From Bryobacteraceae bacterium (GTDB lineage: Bacteria > Acidobacteriota > Terriglobia > Bryobacterales > Bryobacteraceae), in assembly GCA_025056455.1 (NCBI GenBank), contig JANWVY010000007.1, positions 124,001-188,000 on the forward strand: a DNA stretch of 64,000 nt, given 5' to 3'. Numbering within the stretch: the stretch's first letter is position 1; the number at the start of each line of letters is the position of its first letter. Made by a program: the position numbers and the translations under genes. This document shows, in pieces, positions 8,435 to 19,505 of this stretch. The notes beneath the pieces were generated by a model. It did not search any database. It saw nothing but the letters and a program-made list of their open reading frames with translations, and was not told the DNA's origin.

Positions 8435-11299
8435 ATGCTCATTCGCAGTTTCGTACTGGCCTTCCTAGCTTTTGCCCTAGCCCAAGCGACTTTCGCGCAA
8501 TCGGTTGGGGCGACCTTCGGGGAAGTCATTCAACTCGGCGGAACGCCGTCAGACATCGTTCTCGACGAAACGCGGGGACGGTTGTATCTGGTGAACACGG
8601 CCGCCAACCGGGTGGACATCTTTGATTACAACGAGAAGCGATTAATCGGCTCCTATCCGGTTGGACTCCAACCTCTCGCGGCAGCGATTTCAATGGACGC
8701 GAAATATCTTTATGTGACCAACAACGCTGCCTCCACGCTGAGCGTGATTGATTTGGGTTTGGAACTTGTAACCCAAACCGTGACCTTGCCCGCACGGCCC
8801 GAGGGGGTGGAAGTGGGAGCTGACGGCCGGGTTCTCGTGAGCACGCAGGGGACGGGCGTGGGAAATCTCAACAATACGTTGTTGATTTTCGACCCCATGC
8901 AAACCCAACAGAATCAAGTGCAGCCGGTGCAGTTTCCCCCGCCACCGCCGACTCCCACAGGCGCTCCTGCCGTACTTGCGCGTCCGGTAACCACCTTCCG
9001 AGGCAAACTGATCCGGACCCCAGATGGTCGGTTTATCGTCGGCATCAGCACGATCAACAACAATACACAAACGATTGTTTACCTTTATGAGAGTTTCTCG
9101 GGGACGGTGCTGAAGAGCCGCACCGTGACCGGGCAATCGACAGTTCTCTCCATGTCGCCCGACGGTGCGAGGTTCATGGCCGGCTTTACCCTTTACGACA
9201 CGCAGACCCTCGCTGCGGTCGCCCAGCAGAGCACGGCGAACATGCCGTTTCTGTTTGCCGGCAGTTTTAATACGCTGCAAAACGTAGGTGGAAGCGTATT
9301 CGCGCCCGATGGCTCGGCTTTGTACTCCGCCTTCAACAGCGCCCCGTTTACCCAACCGGCGACGCGTCCAGAAGCCTCCACGCTGCTCATATCGGATCCT
9401 CGAAACTTACTCGTGCATCTCGGTATCAAGATTCCCGAAAGTATCGTGGCCAAGATGGTGATCACCTCCGATGGGGCGCACGCCTTTGGCATGTCGGAGT
9501 CGGGGTTGATTTATCTTCCGCTAAGCACGCTGTACGACTACCCCATCCTCCAGCCAGAAACGACCCAAGTGTTTCTCGCCGTGGATGAGTGCAACCGCGG
9601 CATCGCCCGGGCGACGGTTCGCATTCACAACTTGGGAAAGGGCAGGCTCACGTTCAGCGTTCCGAATTTAGGCGCCGCACTGGTGGCGCAGGTGCAAAGC
9701 GGGCTGGCCCCATCATCCATCACTTTTGTGATGGAACCGGGTCGCGCGGGTGTCACTCGCCAGGAAGGCACCAATCTGTACACCGGGGCGGCAACAAACA
9801 CAGGCAATCCCATCAATGTGAATTTGGCCTCGCTCGAGGCCATCAATATACCCAACACGATTCGTGTGTACATGAACTTCCGGCGCGCTGATATGCGCGG
9901 CGTCATCTATCCGGTTCCAACCGTACCCAATAGCAACACCGAAGGGCTTCGGGATATTGAACTCGATGAGCAGCGGGGAAGGGTTTACATTGCCAACGCC
10001 GGCTACAACCGAATCGAAGTTTTCGATATTCGCCGTCAACGCTTTCTTGATCCGATTCCGGTGGGGCAACTTCCGCGGCAAATGGCGATTGCTTCGGACC
10101 GTACGACGATGTTTGTCGCCAATGCCGGTGGGGAATCGATCTCGATCGTGGATTTGGACCGGGCTCGGGTTGTGGGTGAGGTGGAGTTTCCCCCGATTCC
10201 CCGTGCGGGAAACGCCAACATCATCGCCCCTGTAGCCCTCGCCTACGGTCTTTCCGGGCTCCAATTCATCATGAGTAACGGGACCCAATGGAAACTGGTG
10301 GGAAACCAAGCGACCCTGAGGCCGGCGAACTCCATTACACCAAGCACCATTCCGAGTCCACAGTTCATGCTCGCTTCGCCGCAGTATGATTACATTCTGA
10401 CCCTTGCCGGGAATGGCGCCGCCTATTTGTATAACGCCCTGATTGACAATTACACCACGCAGAGGCAGCTGTTCAACGCGCCCATTCAAAGCTATTACGG
10501 TCCGATGGCCGCATCGCGCGACGCCAGCTTCTTCCTTGCCAACGGCCTCATTTTGAATTCCTCGTTGACGGTGGTAGGAGGAGCCGAACGCCCAGGTACA
10601 GTGCAGTTCGGACCCCCGCCGGCTCCTGGACAGCCGCCGACGCAAACGGTGGTGAGCGGCGGAGAGCGCAATGTTGCCGCCAGCGCGGCCGTCAACAACG
10701 AGGTATTCCTACGACTGACGACGCCCGTGCGGCAAGCGATTAATTCGGTCACCCGGGATGAAGTTCGAACCACGTTGGAGCAAATTAACGCTCGCACACG
10801 ATCCGAATCGTTGGTTGGCGTCGTTCCGGAGAACCCGATCTTCAGCGTGTTTGGCCAGCAGCGGATTAATACCTCCGCCCGGCAGATGGTGGTCGATTCT
10901 CAAGGAAACGCCTATGCTCTCACGCTTTCTGGTCTCTCGGTGATCTCAACGGCGCCCGCCGGGGCCAATACCCGGCCAGCGATCACCGCTGGCCCGCGAG
11001 GAATCGTCAACTCCCTAGACGGCACCCCGAATTTTAAACCAGGTTCCTTTATCACGGTCACGGGGCGCAACTTAGCCTCTCCGGCGACCGCTGATACGCT
11101 GCCTGCTCCGACCGTGCTCGGTGGTTCCTGCGTAGTCTTCAACGACGTGGCGTTGCCTCTGCTGCAAACCTCGCCGACGCAAATCTCAGCGCAGATTCCG
11201 GAGAATTTGGTTCGCCCCGGCCTGAATGTGGTTCAGGTAAGATCCCTGGCGACTGCGCAGGCATCCGATCCGGTCGTTGTCACCGTGCAAAGACCCTAG
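8435..11299 (+). CDS. Exported YVTN/YncE-type beta-propeller protein with Solibacter C-terminal domain
   Basis: 954 residues. The signal peptide ends near residue 22 (AQATFAQ). YVTN-type propeller strands appear in the first 280 residues (LYVTNNAASTLSVIDLGLEL) and again at about 500-580 (VYIANAGYNRIEVFDIRRQR and MFVANAGGESISIVDLDRAR), suggesting two propellers split by an insert. The last 110 residues (ITAGPRGIVNS, then PGSFITVTGRNLAS, then TQISAQIPENLVRPG) match my memory of TIGR03437, a C-terminal domain expanded in Solibacter. Probably secreted or surface exposed; substrate and partners unknown. It is separated from the Tad operon by divergent orientation. Confidence 0.85.
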   Translation: MLIRSFVLAFLAFALAQATFAQSVGATFGEVIQLGGTPSDIVLDETRGRLYLVNTAANRVDIFDYNEKRLIGSYPVGLQPLAAAISMDAKYLYVTNNAASTLSVIDLGLELVTQTVTLPARPEGVEVGADGRVLVSTQGTGVGNLNNTLLIFDPMQTQQNQVQPVQFPPPPPTPTGAPAVLARPVTTFRGKLIRTPDGRFIVGISTINNNTQTIVYLYESFSGTVLKSRTVTGQSTVLSMSPDGARFMAGFTLYDTQTLAAVAQQSTANMPFLFAGSFNTLQNVGGSVFAPDGSALYSAFNSAPFTQPATRPEASTLLISDPRNLLVHLGIKIPESIVAKMVITSDGAHAFGMSESGLIYLPLSTLYDYPILQPETTQVFLAVDECNRGIARATVRIHNLGKGRLTFSVPNLGAALVAQVQSGLAPSSITFVMEPGRAGVTRQEGTNLYTGAATNTGNPINVNLASLEAINIPNTIRVYMNFRRADMRGVIYPVPTVPNSNTEGLRDIELDEQRGRVYIANAGYNRIEVFDIRRQRFLDPIPVGQLPRQMAIASDRTTMFVANAGGESISIVDLDRARVVGEVEFPPIPRAGNANIIAPVALAYGLSGLQFIMSNGTQWKLVGNQATLRPANSITPSTIPSPQFMLASPQYDYILTLAGNGAAYLYNALIDNYTTQRQLFNAPIQSYYGPMAASRDASFFLANGLILNSSLTVVGGAERPGTVQFGPPPAPGQPPTQTVVSGGERNVAASAAVNNEVFLRLTTPVRQAINSVTRDEVRTTLEQINARTRSESLVGVVPENPIFSVFGQQRINTSARQMVVDSQGNAYALTLSGLSVISTAPAGANTRPAITAGPRGIVNSLDGTPNFKPGSFITVTGRNLASPATADTLPAPTVLGGSCVVFNDVALPLLQTSPTQISAQIPENLVRPGLNVVQVRSLATAQASDPVVVTVQRP

Positions 11300-11321
11300 T
11301 ATTTCTCCTCCGCTGGTCATT

Positions 11322-11358
11322 CCTCTGAGGTAAATCCCGCACGGGAAACCCTTAGAGG
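11322..11358 (+). other. Stem-loop downstream of the propeller gene
   Basis: CCTCT (11322) pairs with AGAGG (ends 11358), with inner GGT/ACC and TCCC/GGGA pairs around a GCAC loop. There is no T-tract after it, so it is not a classical intrinsic terminator. It could end the upstream transcript with Rho or belong to the leader of the PEP-CTERM gene. The rest of the 11300-11534 gap shows only a GGAGGAG ribosome site at its end. Confidence 0.35.
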
Positions 11359-11534
11359 CTCAGAAAAGACTGAAACTTCGACGGTTGCCAGGCGTGATCC
11401 TCTGCCCGGCCTACAGCCTTCAGATGGAACTACCCCAACCCTGGTTGTGGAACTAGGGTGAGATTTTTCTTGCACATCGGTTAGTACCTTGATACCATAG
11501 GAAAGGTCGTTTTACACGTTCTTGCGGAGGAGAG

Positions 11535-12407
11535 ATGGGCACTTTCCGGCTCTTAGCTTGCGCGGCGATGTTGGCGGCAACCTCAAACGCCGCTATCGTC
11601 AGCTTCAATAGCGTATTTGTGAACGGCTTCCCCGGCGTTTTCTCGACGGGATTCAGCTCGTCGAATACGCTGCTTTCTGGAGGAGCTGTCGATCCCCACT
11701 ACACGCTGATCAAGCTTCCAGCGGGTTGTTCAGGGGTTCCTTGCGCCGAGGATGGCGTGAATCCGAGCGGTCCCCTGGGTCTCTTCGGACCGTCTACTTA
11801 TGTGGTTCTTGGTCCGAACGGCACGTACCCCCTGAACGGAGTAGCTTGGGTTCGTCCGAACGATTCGAACTCTCAGTGGATCGGCCCTCGTGCTGATCAA
11901 ACCAATCCGGTTCAGGGTGTGAACCATATTTTCTCTTCTAGCACCGATTTTTACGCCTACCGGATGGTGTTTAACCTGACGGCGATGGGTTTGGTCCCGT
12001 CGACCGCCAACATCCAGCTGGCATGGCTTTCCGATAACAACACGAATGGGAGCAGCCCTCTGCTGATGTCGCATATCCGGCTATGCGCGATCAACTCCGC
12101 GTCGGATCCCGTTTGCCCGGCAAGCACGATGATTACCGGCTCCGGTAACGCGGGGCAAGGCTCGGCTACGCTTACGCCCGTCAGTATCGTCCACGGTGTG
12201 AACAATGCCTTTTTCTCCGCAGGCTTGATGGCGCTGGACTTTATCGTCTACAACGCCAACATTCCGGACGGGCAGCTGAATCCATCAGGATTGAACGTGG
12301 ATATTATCTCGGCAACGGCAGAGGATATCCCTGAGCCCGCGACGGTGAGCTTGATCAGTTTTGGCTTGCTTGGTTTGGGACTCGCGGCTCGCCGCCGGCT
12401 TGCTTAA
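11535..12407 (+). CDS. PEP-CTERM exported protein
   Basis: 290 residues. An N-terminal signal peptide ends near residue 19 (TSNA). The middle is beta-rich and Ser/Asn-rich with paired Cys (GCSGVPC, CAINSASDPVC). The C-terminus is IPEPATVSLISFGLLGLGLA followed by ARRRLA. That is the PEP-CTERM sorting signal: PEP motif, one hydrophobic helix, Arg cluster. Family knowledge: it is cut by an exosortase (EpsH/XrtA type) and linked to exopolysaccharide or the cell surface. No exosortase gene is in this window. A clear GGAGGAG ribosome site precedes the ATG. Function of the mature protein is unknown. Confidence 0.92.
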   Translation: MGTFRLLACAAMLAATSNAAIVSFNSVFVNGFPGVFSTGFSSSNTLLSGGAVDPHYTLIKLPAGCSGVPCAEDGVNPSGPLGLFGPSTYVVLGPNGTYPLNGVAWVRPNDSNSQWIGPRADQTNPVQGVNHIFSSSTDFYAYRMVFNLTAMGLVPSTANIQLAWLSDNNTNGSSPLLMSHIRLCAINSASDPVCPASTMITGSGNAGQGSATLTPVSIVHGVNNAFFSAGLMALDFIVYNANIPDGQLNPSGLNVDIISATAEDIPEPATVSLISFGLLGLGLAARRRLA

Positions 12408-12453
12408 TCCCGGGAGCTTTCAGCCGATCTCGCTCCCGAAAGCTCAAATTCGA

Positions 12454-12490
12454 AAAGGGGCTGCCTGTCAGCGCAGCCCTTTTCTTTTAC
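12454..12490 (+). terminator. Intrinsic terminator after the PEP-CTERM gene
   Basis: An 11-bp stem (AAAGGGGCTGC at 12454-12464 with GCAGCCCTTTT at 12473-12483, one G-T pair) with an 8-nt loop, followed by a pyrimidine run CTTTT. It separates the PEP-CTERM gene from rimO. A second inverted repeat, GAGCTTTC/GAAAGCTC (12414-12421 and 12438-12445), lies just before it. Confidence 0.7.
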
Positions 12491-12536
12491 CTTTGCTAAT
12501 CTGAAAGAGAAACCTTCTTCTTTCCTGGTATCCGCC

Positions 12537-13951
<1,415 letters not shown>

Positions 13952-13955
<4 letters not shown>

Positions 13956-14122
13956 AGTGTCCGCAGTGCAAGAAACCGGTGAATTTCGGTGACCCGTTTA
14001 TGCCGTTTTGCAGCGAACGTTGCCAGTTGCTGGATTTGGGGGATTGGGCGTCGGAGAAATACGTGATCTCGACTCCGATTGATCAGGCCACCCCGCCCAA
14101 TCCGGATGACGAAGAAGAATAA
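13952..14122 (+). CDS. yacG: DNA gyrase inhibitor YacG-type zinc protein
   Basis: 56 residues: [12 protein letters not shown], then [20 protein letters not shown], then an acidic tail ending DDEEE. CPxC plus CxxxC is the YacG zinc site, and the [14 protein letters not shown] block is diagnostic. Family knowledge: E. coli YacG binds zinc and inhibits DNA gyrase. It overlaps rimO by 4 nt and pgpA by 17 nt, so the three genes are probably one transcript. Confidence 0.92.
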
Positions 14123-14579
14123 AGCTGCGTTTTTGCTGGCCACGTGGTTTGGTTGCGGCTATTCGCCGCTTGCCCCCGGAACGATGGGATCGCTGGGCGC
14201 TGCCTTGCCCGCCTGGTTCCTGGTGGAACTCACCCAAGTTCCCGGTTGGGTTTTTCCCTTGCTCGCGCTGGCAGCGCTGGCTCCTGCTGTGCGTGCAGCG
14301 GGCCACGTCGCCGAGGTCAGCCACACACCAGATCCCCAGATTGTCGTCATTGACGAGGCGCTGGGTCTGTGGGTCACGCTCGGTGGAGCGCTTCATTGGA
14401 ACTGGAAAAGCTGGCTAGCGGCCTTCCTCCTGTTCCGCCTGTTCGATGTTTGGAAGCCATTCCCTGTTGCCCGCTTTGAGAAACTAGCGGGCGGAGCGGG
14501 TATTGTGGCCGATGACCTGATGGCGGGCTTCTACGGAGCCCTTGTCTTATCGTTAGCAGGGTGGTTCAATTTGTATTAG
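14106..14579 (+). CDS. pgpA: Phosphatidylglycerophosphatase A
   Basis: 157 residues from the ATG at 14106 ([20 protein letters not shown]). PgpA motifs are [27 protein letters not shown] (acidic metal site) and [13 protein letters not shown], with about 4 membrane segments. Role: inner-membrane dephosphorylation of phosphatidylglycerol phosphate to phosphatidylglycerol. An in-frame start 27 nt upstream is possible but less likely. It overlaps the yacG end by 17 nt. Confidence 0.93.
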   Translation: MTKKNKAAFLLATWFGCGYSPLAPGTMGSLGAALPAWFLVELTQVPGWVFPLLALAALAPAVRAAGHVAEVSHTPDPQIVVIDEALGLWVTLGGALHWNWKSWLAAFLLFRLFDVWKPFPVARFEKLAGGAGIVADDLMAGFYGALVLSLAGWFNLY

Positions 14580-14612
14580 CAGCAGAAAGCCTGCAGTCAA
14601 AGCACACAACCG

Positions 14613-15635
14613 ATGGCCATCTTTAAAGATAACGATCGTCCTGAAATTAGCCAGGTCAGCCCAACGGCGGCAATCCCAGGCGGCGAATTCCAAATCCGGG
14701 GAAGGAACTTAGCAAAGATTGACCGTCCCCGGGTCTTATTTGGCGATGTTCCGGCCTCGATCGTCATTGGCTCGAATTCCCTGGTGATCGCCAAGGTGCC
14801 GGAGGGAGCCTCTAGCGGGAGGATGGTGCTTGAAAGCGGAGTGCTTTCCTCTTCGGTCTGGCAGTGTGATTTAGGCATCCAGATTGCCGACGGAATTCAC
14901 CCGGTAGCAAATCCCGCCTGTGACCGCTTTGGCAACATCTATACGACCTTCAGTGGCTCACGCGGACAGAAGACGCCCGTCGCCGTCTACCAGATCGACA
15001 CGAGCTTCCAGATGAAGCCGTTTGTCACCGACATGATGAATCCTACCGGGCTCGTGCTGGACCGCGACGGTATGCTCTATGTTTCCAGTCGCTACGACGG
15101 CATCGTCTACCAAGTCGCGCCCTCCGGGAACATGTCGGTGTATGTCGAGGGCATGGGCGTGGCGACGGGCATGGCCTTCGATGAAGAAGAGAATCTGTAT
15201 GTAGGGGACCGCAGTGGCACCATTTTCAAGATTAGCCGCCAGCGGCAGATTTACGTCTTTGCCACGCTAGAGCCGTCCATTGCTGCTTATCATCTCGCCT
15301 TTGGTCCCGATCGCTACCTCTATGTAACCGGCCCCACAACTTCTAGCTTTGACTGCGTTTATCGCGTGTCTCCGGCGGGCGAAGTGGAAATCTACTACCG
15401 TGGTCTCGGTCGTCCCCAGGGCATAGCGTTTGATGTGGACGGAAATTTGTACGTCGCGGCTTCGATAGGAGGCCGCAAAGGCGTCATCCGGATTGACCCC
15501 AAACGCGAGGCGAGTTTGTTTCTCTCTGGCCCGAACATCGTGGGAGTTGCCTTCTCCCCCTTCCGAGCCATGATCATCGCCACCAACAACGCCATCTACA
15601 AGGTGGATGTGGGTATTCGCGGCTTGCTAAGCTAG
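14613..15635 (+). CDS. IPT/TIG plus NHL/SMP-30-type beta-propeller protein
   Basis: 340 residues. Residues 9-80 form an IPT/TIG Ig-like fold (ISQVSPTAAIPGGEFQIRGRNL). The remainder is a propeller of NHL/SMP-30 style repeats (GLVLDRDGMLYVSSRYDGIV, GMAFDEEENLYVGDRSGTI, GIAFDVDGNLYVAASIGG). No signal peptide is evident at the chosen ATG. Substrate unknown; gluconolactonase-like activity cannot be claimed because metal-site residues are not obvious. It follows pgpA by 33 nt and precedes cinA by 9 nt, so co-transcription is likely. Confidence 0.75.
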   Translation: MAIFKDNDRPEISQVSPTAAIPGGEFQIRGRNLAKIDRPRVLFGDVPASIVIGSNSLVIAKVPEGASSGRMVLESGVLSSSVWQCDLGIQIADGIHPVANPACDRFGNIYTTFSGSRGQKTPVAVYQIDTSFQMKPFVTDMMNPTGLVLDRDGMLYVSSRYDGIVYQVAPSGNMSVYVEGMGVATGMAFDEEENLYVGDRSGTIFKISRQRQIYVFATLEPSIAAYHLAFGPDRYLYVTGPTTSSFDCVYRVSPAGEVEIYYRGLGRPQGIAFDVDGNLYVAASIGGRKGVIRIDPKREASLFLSGPNIVGVAFSPFRAMIIATNNAIYKVDVGIRGLLS

Positions 15636-15644
15636 CGTCGTTCC

Positions 15645-16883
15645 ATGGACGCGGCCATCATCGCGATCGGCTCGGAGTTGCTCACTCCCGAGAAGATCGA
15701 CACCAATTCACTGTACCTCACCGAAAGACTCAACGCCCGAGGGGTGGAAGTTGTCTTAAAAATGGTTGTCGGAGACAATCGACAGCGTCTTGTTGCGGCC
15801 ATGCGACACGCTCTAGCCGCTGCTGACCTGTTGATCCTCTCTGGCGGGTTAGGGCCTACCGAAGACGATGTGACACGCGACGCCGTGGCAGATCTCTGCG
15901 GTCGGGCCTTGATTTTTGATCCGGGGGTCTTAGAGGCCATTGAAGAACGTTTTCGCCGCTTGAACCGTCCCATGGCGGAGATCAACCGCCGCCAGGCATA
16001 TGTGATCCCAGGAGCTCACATACTGCCCAACTCTCGCGGTACGGCGCCCGGTCAGTGGGTTGAGCACAACCGCCAGCACATTCTGCTGTTGCCGGGGCCG
16101 CCAGTGGAGTTGAAAACGATGTTCGAGGCCCACTGTCTGCCCCGCCTCGATGCGTTGTTGCCGGCGCAAGTGATTCGAACCCGCCAGTACCGTGTTGCTG
16201 GAATGGCCGAGTCTGATCTCGACCAGCTGATTTCGCCGATATACTCGAAATACAAAAACCCAGCCACGACCATCCTGGCCGCTCCGGGCGACATCCAGAT
16301 CCATCTACGCGCTCGCTGCGCGACGGAGGCAGAGGCCGAAGCTCTACTCGCCGAAGTAGGGGATCCAATCGCTGAACTGCTGGGAAACCGGATCTACTCT
16401 CGCAACGGCGACCCGTTGGAAAAAGTCGTTGGAGACTTGTTGAAACAACGCAGTTGGACATTGGCTGTGGCGGAAAGCTGCACCGGAGGCATGTTGGGTG
16501 AGCGGATCACCTCCGTGCCTGGTAGTTCGAATTATTTCGCCGGCGGGTTTCTTACCTACAGCTATGAGGCGAAGACGAAGTTGCTGGGCATCGACTCCGC
16601 GCTGTTGGAGGAGCACAAGGCAGTGAGTGCACCTGTGGCGCAGGCGATGGCCGAAGCCGCGCGGCAACTCTTAGGGACCCACTTCGGCGTTTCGATCACT
16701 GGCGTCGCTGGACCGGATCCAGGACCGGAAACCGAACCTCCCGGCGTTTTCTATGTAGGACTTGCCAGCGCTAGTTCCTGCCAGGCGAAGCGTTTTCAAT
16801 GGGCGCCCGGCGATCGCCACCGCATCCGTGTCATCGCCACGCAATCGGCCCTTGATTTGCTGCGCCGCGCCTTGATTTCCTGA
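15645..16883 (+). CDS. cinA: CinA-type NMN amidohydrolase / competence-damage protein
   Basis: 412 residues, the usual CinA length. The N-terminal molybdopterin-binding-like (COG1058) domain has AIIAIGSELLTPEKIDTNS, ILSGGLGPTEDDVTRDA and LLPGPPVELK. The C-terminal PncC-like domain has LAVAESCTGGMLGERITSVP and ITGVAGPDPG. Family knowledge: the C-terminal domain deamidates nicotinamide mononucleotide in NAD recycling, and the N-terminal domain acts as a pyrophosphatase. It lies 9 nt after the propeller gene. Confidence 0.95.
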   Translation: MDAAIIAIGSELLTPEKIDTNSLYLTERLNARGVEVVLKMVVGDNRQRLVAAMRHALAAADLLILSGGLGPTEDDVTRDAVADLCGRALIFDPGVLEAIEERFRRLNRPMAEINRRQAYVIPGAHILPNSRGTAPGQWVEHNRQHILLLPGPPVELKTMFEAHCLPRLDALLPAQVIRTRQYRVAGMAESDLDQLISPIYSKYKNPATTILAAPGDIQIHLRARCATEAEAEALLAEVGDPIAELLGNRIYSRNGDPLEKVVGDLLKQRSWTLAVAESCTGGMLGERITSVPGSSNYFAGGFLTYSYEAKTKLLGIDSALLEEHKAVSAPVAQAMAEAARQLLGTHFGVSITGVAGPDPGPETEPPGVFYVGLASASSCQAKRFQWAPGDRHRIRVIATQSALDLLRRALIS

Positions 16884-17021
16884 GTTCGCCTCGAGCTCGC
16901 TTTCGGCCCAAAATTTTTGACGCCCCCCTGTTGCACGCCATGATAAGCTCTAGGATTCGGGCGAGCGAAAAAACGGCCAACCATTCGCCGCCCGCCCTGT
17001 AGATTCGGAAAGGTATTTCCT

Positions 17022-17972
17022 ATGAGCAAGCGAGTTTCTATTGGATCTTGGGCCTATACCATTGGTCCCTACGCCTCGAATCCCATCGATTTCGAAACGG
17101 TTTGCCTAAGGCTGAAAAGCCTGGGCTTTGACGGCGTCGAGTTGGGCGCCTTCCCACCACACCCCAACCCGGGCAATCCCAACGGGTCAAATGATTCCTG
17201 GCCCGGTGCTCTGACGGAGAAATCGCAGCGCGAGGAATTGCGCGCCAAGATGCGGGAGTGGGGACTGGCCTTTAGCGGCATCGCCGCCAATCTCTGGGGC
17301 GAGAAGCTCATCAATACCGACGACCAGTCCAAATACATCGCCGAATTCAAGAAGAATTCAGAATTCGCAAAGGATCTGGACATCAAAGGGGTTCGAGTGG
17401 ACTGCGTGCAGCCCCCCACCATCTTGCGCGAAGTGGACTACCGAACGGCGATGGACCGCGTCGTCAAGACCTGGCAAGTGTGTTGCGACATCGCTGCTGA
17501 CAACGGGCAGTATGTTACCTGGGAGTTCGAACCTGGCTTTGCTTTCAATAAACCTTCCGACATCTTACGGATTCATGATGCGGTAAACCGCGCCAACTTC
17601 GGGCTGCTCTATGACACCTGTCACGGCCAGATGGTGGGTGTAGTAGGAGCGCGGCAGGAAGGTGAAAAGGAGACCTTCGCCTCACAAACCGAGCTAATTC
17701 ATAAGCTCTCGGGACGCATCAATCACATCCACCTCATCGACTCTGACAACACTTGCCACAAGGATGCCAGCGGTCAGGATGAAACCTCATCGCATCCGCC
17801 ATTCGGAGAAGGCGTGTTGAATTTCCACGTCCTCATCCCGGAGCTGCTCAAAGCCGCGAATGTCAGCCATGACTGGTGGACCATCGATCTCTGTTTTTGG
17901 CCAGATGCCTGGGCTGCTACGGAGAAATGCAAGAACACGGTGGACCAGCTGGTGGCTCGCTACGGGAACTGA
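17022..17972 (+). CDS. Sugar phosphate isomerase/epimerase (xylose isomerase-like TIM barrel)
   Basis: 316 residues with AP-endonuclease-2/xylose-isomerase-like TIM-barrel features: [18 protein letters not shown] near the N-terminus, [31 protein letters not shown] and [12 protein letters not shown], supplying the Glu/Asp/His metal ligands. Substrate is unknown. It sits 23 nt before a Gfo/Idh/MocA oxidoreductase, a common pairing in cyclitol or oxidised-sugar catabolism. The ribosome site is GGAAAGG. Confidence 0.85.
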   Translation: MSKRVSIGSWAYTIGPYASNPIDFETVCLRLKSLGFDGVELGAFPPHPNPGNPNGSNDSWPGALTEKSQREELRAKMREWGLAFSGIAANLWGEKLINTDDQSKYIAEFKKNSEFAKDLDIKGVRVDCVQPPTILREVDYRTAMDRVVKTWQVCCDIAADNGQYVTWEFEPGFAFNKPSDILRIHDAVNRANFGLLYDTCHGQMVGVVGARQEGEKETFASQTELIHKLSGRINHIHLIDSDNTCHKDASGQDETSSHPPFGEGVLNFHVLIPELLKAANVSHDWWTIDLCFWPDAWAATEKCKNTVDQLVARYGN

Positions 17973-17995
17973 CCGGGGCAGGAGGAGGATCACGA

Positions 17996-19159
17996 ATGAA
18001 AGAACTTCGGGTTGGCATGATTGGATACGGGTTCATGGGGCGGGCCCACTCAAACGCCTACAAGCGGCTGACCGATTTCTTCCCCGTTCAACACCGTCCG
18101 GTGCTCAAAGCGGTTTGTGCGCGTAATGCGCAAAAGGCAAAAGCGTTCGCCGATACATGGGGTTATGAGCGAGTAGAAACCGACTGGCGGCGAGTGGTGG
18201 AGGCCCCCGACATCGACCTTATCGATATCGGTTCCCCCAATAACACGCACCGCGACATTGCCGTCGCAGCGGCCAAAAACGGCAAGATGGTGGTGTGTGA
18301 AAAACCACTAGCGATGAACGTGGCCGAAGCCGAAGAGATGACTCGCGCCGTGGAAGAGGCCGGGGTGCCAAACATGGTTTGGTTCAACTACCGCCGTGTA
18401 CCCGCGATTGCGCTGGCCAAACAGCTCGTCGAAGAAGGGCGAATTGGCAAACCTTTTCACTACCGAGCCACTTACTTGCAGGATTGGACCATCTCCGAGG
18501 ATGTTCCACAGGGCGGGGCGGCGCTGTGGCGCTTGGATGCGGATGTCGCCGGCAGCGGCGTCACCGGAGATTTGCTGGCGCACTCGATCGACACGGCCAT
18601 GTGGCTCAACGGCCCGATCGTTGAGGTGGTGGCTAAGACAGAAACCTTCGTCAAAGAGAGACTGCATCAGGTGACCGGCCAGCGCGCCCCGGTGCGGATT
18701 GACGATGCCTGCATGTTCTTGGCCGTGTTTGCAAATGGCTCGATGGGAACGTTTGAATCGACCCGCTATGCGCGCGGGCGCAAGAACTTTAATACCTTTG
18801 AGCTCAACGGCGCCGATGGCAGCGTGTATTTCGACCTGGAAGAGCCCGAGTATCTGCAATTTTTTGAATACAAGCAACTTCAATCGGGCAAGAAGGTCGA
18901 AAGCCATCTCACCGGTTGGCGCAAGATCCACACCACAAACTCCGAGCACCCCTACATGAATCGCTACTGGGTACCCGGCACTTGTATCGGCTACGAACAC
19001 ACATTTCTCAATGCCCTGGCGGATTTCGTTATGGGGATCGAATCCGGCAAACCCACCCAGCCAGACTTCCGCAATGCGCTCCAAACCCAAAAGGTCTGTG
19101 ACGCGGTGCTCGAGAGCGCGAATACGGGCAAGTGGGTGAAAACCGGCGTTACCCTGTAG
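17996..19159 (+). CDS. Gfo/Idh/MocA family NAD(P)-dependent oxidoreductase
   Basis: 387 residues. The start at 17996 is supported by AGGAGGAGG just upstream. The N-terminal Rossmann motif is [16 protein letters not shown]. The family EKP motif is [15 protein letters not shown], followed by WFNYRRVPA and the C-terminal alpha/beta substrate domain ([14 protein letters not shown], with the catalytic-region His). No twin-arginine signal, so cytoplasmic. It is probably co-transcribed with the upstream TIM-barrel gene and acts on the same unknown sugar or cyclitol. A strong terminator follows at 19247. Confidence 0.9.
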   Translation: MKELRVGMIGYGFMGRAHSNAYKRLTDFFPVQHRPVLKAVCARNAQKAKAFADTWGYERVETDWRRVVEAPDIDLIDIGSPNNTHRDIAVAAAKNGKMVVCEKPLAMNVAEAEEMTRAVEEAGVPNMVWFNYRRVPAIALAKQLVEEGRIGKPFHYRATYLQDWTISEDVPQGGAALWRLDADVAGSGVTGDLLAHSIDTAMWLNGPIVEVVAKTETFVKERLHQVTGQRAPVRIDDACMFLAVFANGSMGTFESTRYARGRKNFNTFELNGADGSVYFDLEEPEYLQFFEYKQLQSGKKVESHLTGWRKIHTTNSEHPYMNRYWVPGTCIGYEHTFLNALADFVMGIESGKPTQPDFRNALQTQKVCDAVLESANTGKWVKTGVTL

Positions 19160-19246
19160 AAGAACCAAACGGCGCGGGCCCGCCTGCGCTGGATTGCCCT
19201 TAGTAGTCAAGCGCTCTGCACCCGGGGGTGAGACACGCCACCGTTT

Positions 19247-19271
19247 CGCTCCCGGGAGGGAGTGCTTTTTT
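19247..19271 (+). terminator. Intrinsic terminator
   Basis: 7-bp stem CGCTCCC/GGGAGTG (one G-T pair) with a GGGA loop, followed by C and six T. It closes the epimerase/oxidoreductase transcript and isolates the rnf operon that follows. Confidence 0.85.
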
Positions 19272-19505
19272 CTGCGCCACAGGCGAATCTCTCCCTTCCT
19301 TTTGTATTGCTAGGATTGGAACCCAGCGTGCACCTCCCCTAGCGGATCCACGAAGATTCTCGGTGATTATCTCCATGATTCGGAACGTCACAGCGAGAAA
19401 TAAGAAGCGGTTGTGGGGCCGCCAGAACCGGGGTATTTGCCCCAGTTGTGCCCGATTCCACACCCGGGCAACCGGGTGGGAAAACCCATCTGGCAGGAGT
19501 TAACC
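19272..19505 (+). promoter_or_regulatory. Leader region of the rnf operon with GCAA-capped hairpin
   Basis: 234 nt between the terminator and rnfB. A perfect 7-bp stem CACCCGG/CCGGGTG capped by GCAA (19461-19478) lies 15 nt before the AGGAG ribosome site (19494-19498). I see no convincing -35/-10 pair. The hairpin may stabilise or regulate the operon mRNA; its role is inferred. Confidence 0.35.

Noticed and set aside
8690-9355. 221-residue minus-strand frame
   Set aside because: Antisense shadow of the same propeller gene.
9713-10645. 310-residue minus-strand frame inside the propeller gene
   Set aside because: Antisense shadow of a strong plus-strand gene, basic and motif-free.
11322-11358. 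c-di-GMP or cobalamin riboswitch before the PEP-CTERM gene
   Set aside because: The conserved cores of those riboswitches are absent; only a simple composite stem is seen.
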